A stretch of 64,000 nt of DNA from Fen-1301 sp963786395. GTDB lineage: Bacteria > Bacteroidota > Ignavibacteria > Ignavibacteriales > Ignavibacteriaceae. A program made the position numbers and the translations under genes. Positions 63,165 through 64,000 of the stretch are shown here, one piece after another (the first letter of the stretch is position 1; each line of letters starts with the position of its first letter). The stretch lies in NCBI GenBank assembly GCA_963786395.1, contig CAWAZD010000021.1:124001-188000 (forward strand), in the 5' to 3' direction. The notes beneath the pieces are model-generated. The model saw nothing but the letters and a program-made list of their open reading frames with translations, did no database searches and had not been told where the DNA came from.

Positions 63165-64000
63165 TTATTCCCATTCAATTGTTGACGGAGGTTTAGAACT
63201 GATATCATATACCACTCTATTTATCCCACGAACTTTATTGCTTATTTTATTTGATACATTCACCAAAAATTCATTATCGAACCTGAACCAGTCAGCAGTC
63301 ATCCCGTCAACTGAAGTTACAGCCCTTAAAGCCAGGACATTTTCATAAGTTCTTGAATCTCCCATTACACCTACAGACCTTACAGAAAGCAAAACAGCAA
63401 ATGCCTGCCAGATTTTATTATATAAACCTGCAAGTTTAATCTCTTGAATAAAAATATCGTCAGCTTCTCTTAAAATGTCAAGCCTTTCTTCATTTATTTC
63501 TCCGATTATTCTTACTGCAAGTCCCGGACCGGGAAAAGGATGGCGCTCAAGAAATTCATCCGGGATATTTAATTCCCTGCCAACCTTACGAACTTCATCC
63601 TTAAAAAGCTCCCGGAATGGTTCAATCAGCTTAAAATTCATCTTTTCTGGAAGTCCACCAACATTATGATGGGATTTTATGGTTACCGAATTACCTTTCA
63701 CTGAAACAGATTCAATTACATCAGGGTACAAAGTACCTTGTACAAGAAAATCAGCACGCTTAATCTTTTTGGCCTCAGCCTCAAAAATATCTATAAATGT
63801 TTTACCTATTATTTTCCTCTTTTCCTCGGGATCTACTACTCCCTTAAGGTTTAGTAAAAATTGCTTTGAAGCATTTATATATTTAACCTTAAGGTTAAGA
63901 TTATTATCAAACATCCTGGAAACTAATTTGCTTTCATTTTTCCTCATCAATCCTGAATCAATATGAATACAAATGAGTTTATCACCCACAGCTTTTTTCA
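63165..64000 (-). CDS. guaA: GMP synthase, C-terminal part
   Basis: GuaA makes GMP from XMP using glutamine. The gene runs off the right edge; about 278 C-terminal residues are present. They cover the end of the ATP-pyrophosphatase domain (LICIHIDSGLMRKNE, LVQGTLYPDVIES) and the dimerisation domain (RHPFPGPGLAVRIIGEI, GDSRTYENVLALRAV, VVYDISSKPPSTIEWE). The C-terminal IEWE is typical. The amidotransferase half lies outside the window. Confidence 0.95.
   Translation of the reverse strand, partial: KKAVGDKLICIHIDSGLMRKNESKLVSRMFDNNLNLKVKYINASKQFLLNLKGVVDPEEKRKIIGKTFIDIFEAEAKKIKRADFLVQGTLYPDVIESVSVKGNSVTIKSHHNVGGLPEKMNFKLIEPFRELFKDEVRKVGRELNIPDEFLERHPFPGPGLAVRIIGEINEERLDILREADDIFIQEIKLAGLYNKIWQAFAVLLSVRSVGVMGDSRTYENVLALRAVTSVDGMTADWFRFDNEFLVNVSNKISNKVRGINRVVYDISSKPPSTIEWE

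Overview
This 64 kb window is an AT-rich chromosomal stretch from a bacterium that most resembles the Ignavibacteria (Bacteroidota/Chlorobiota/Ignavibacteriota group). Three things point there: several secreted proteins end in the NFPNPFN...SGxYxY type of C-terminal sorting domain used by type IX secretion; there are PorV/PorQ-like outer-membrane proteins and FG-GAP/VCBS-repeat proteins; and the set of housekeeping neighbours (deoxynucleoside kinase next to folK, rsfS next to a LytR_C protein, lepA next to lepB) fits that group. Lineage is inferred from protein character only. No rRNA, tRNA, CRISPR array, phage or intact insertion sequence was seen. The window is mostly core genome with small intergenic repeats.

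Layout. 0-8.2 kb: a minus-strand cluster running bamD, a thioesterase, two broken secreted-protein genes, then cytochrome c maturation genes ccmA-B-C-D-E and the start of ccmF. 8.2-11.2 kb: gdhA, a DinB-like protein and small unknowns. 11.2-18 kb: a PorQ/PorV-like protein, a TPR protein, glycyl-tRNA synthetase (frameshifted) and two LPS-core genes (glycosyltransferase 9 and waaA, the latter frameshifted). 18-27 kb: accessory enzymes (creatininase family, AlkZ-like DNA glycosylase, DinB, Nudix, SugE/Gdx, oligopeptidase B, alpha/beta hydrolase) with most of the dispersed repeats. 27-33 kb: BON protein, uvrA, YigZ, MarR, O-methyltransferase. 33-40 kb: a subtilisin-like cargo protease, lepB, lepA and a frameshifted VCBS-repeat cargo protein. 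40-46 kb: ppx, glycosyltransferase 9, deoxynucleoside kinase, folK, folB (frameshifted), EamA and pgeF. 46-52 kb: a BamA-like outer-membrane protein, then surE, a von Willebrand-type membrane protein and comF. 52-64 kb: argS, rsfS, LytR_C, ridA, mazG, phoH, a LysM/lipoprotein pair, radC, a TPR plus periplasmic-binding protein, a TPR protein and the 3' part of guaA.

Two patterns stand out. First, at least six genes are broken by single-base length changes, most of them in short homopolymers, and three of these (glyS, waaA, folB) are normally indispensable. This looks more like consensus indel errors than biology, although the dense damage in the two secreted-protein genes upstream of ccmA could be true decay. 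Second, the gaps between genes hold a family of short hairpins whose two arms change together between copies (ATCCCCGC/GCGGGGAT, ATCCCTGC/GCAGGGAT, TTCCCGC/GCGGGAA), and a separate two-copy composite element with a covarying 11-bp stem. No clearly new defence or biosynthetic system was found. The best leads are the repeat families, the Cys-type CcmE, an LpoA-like TPR/binding-protein architecture and an abundant-looking small coiled-coil lipoprotein.
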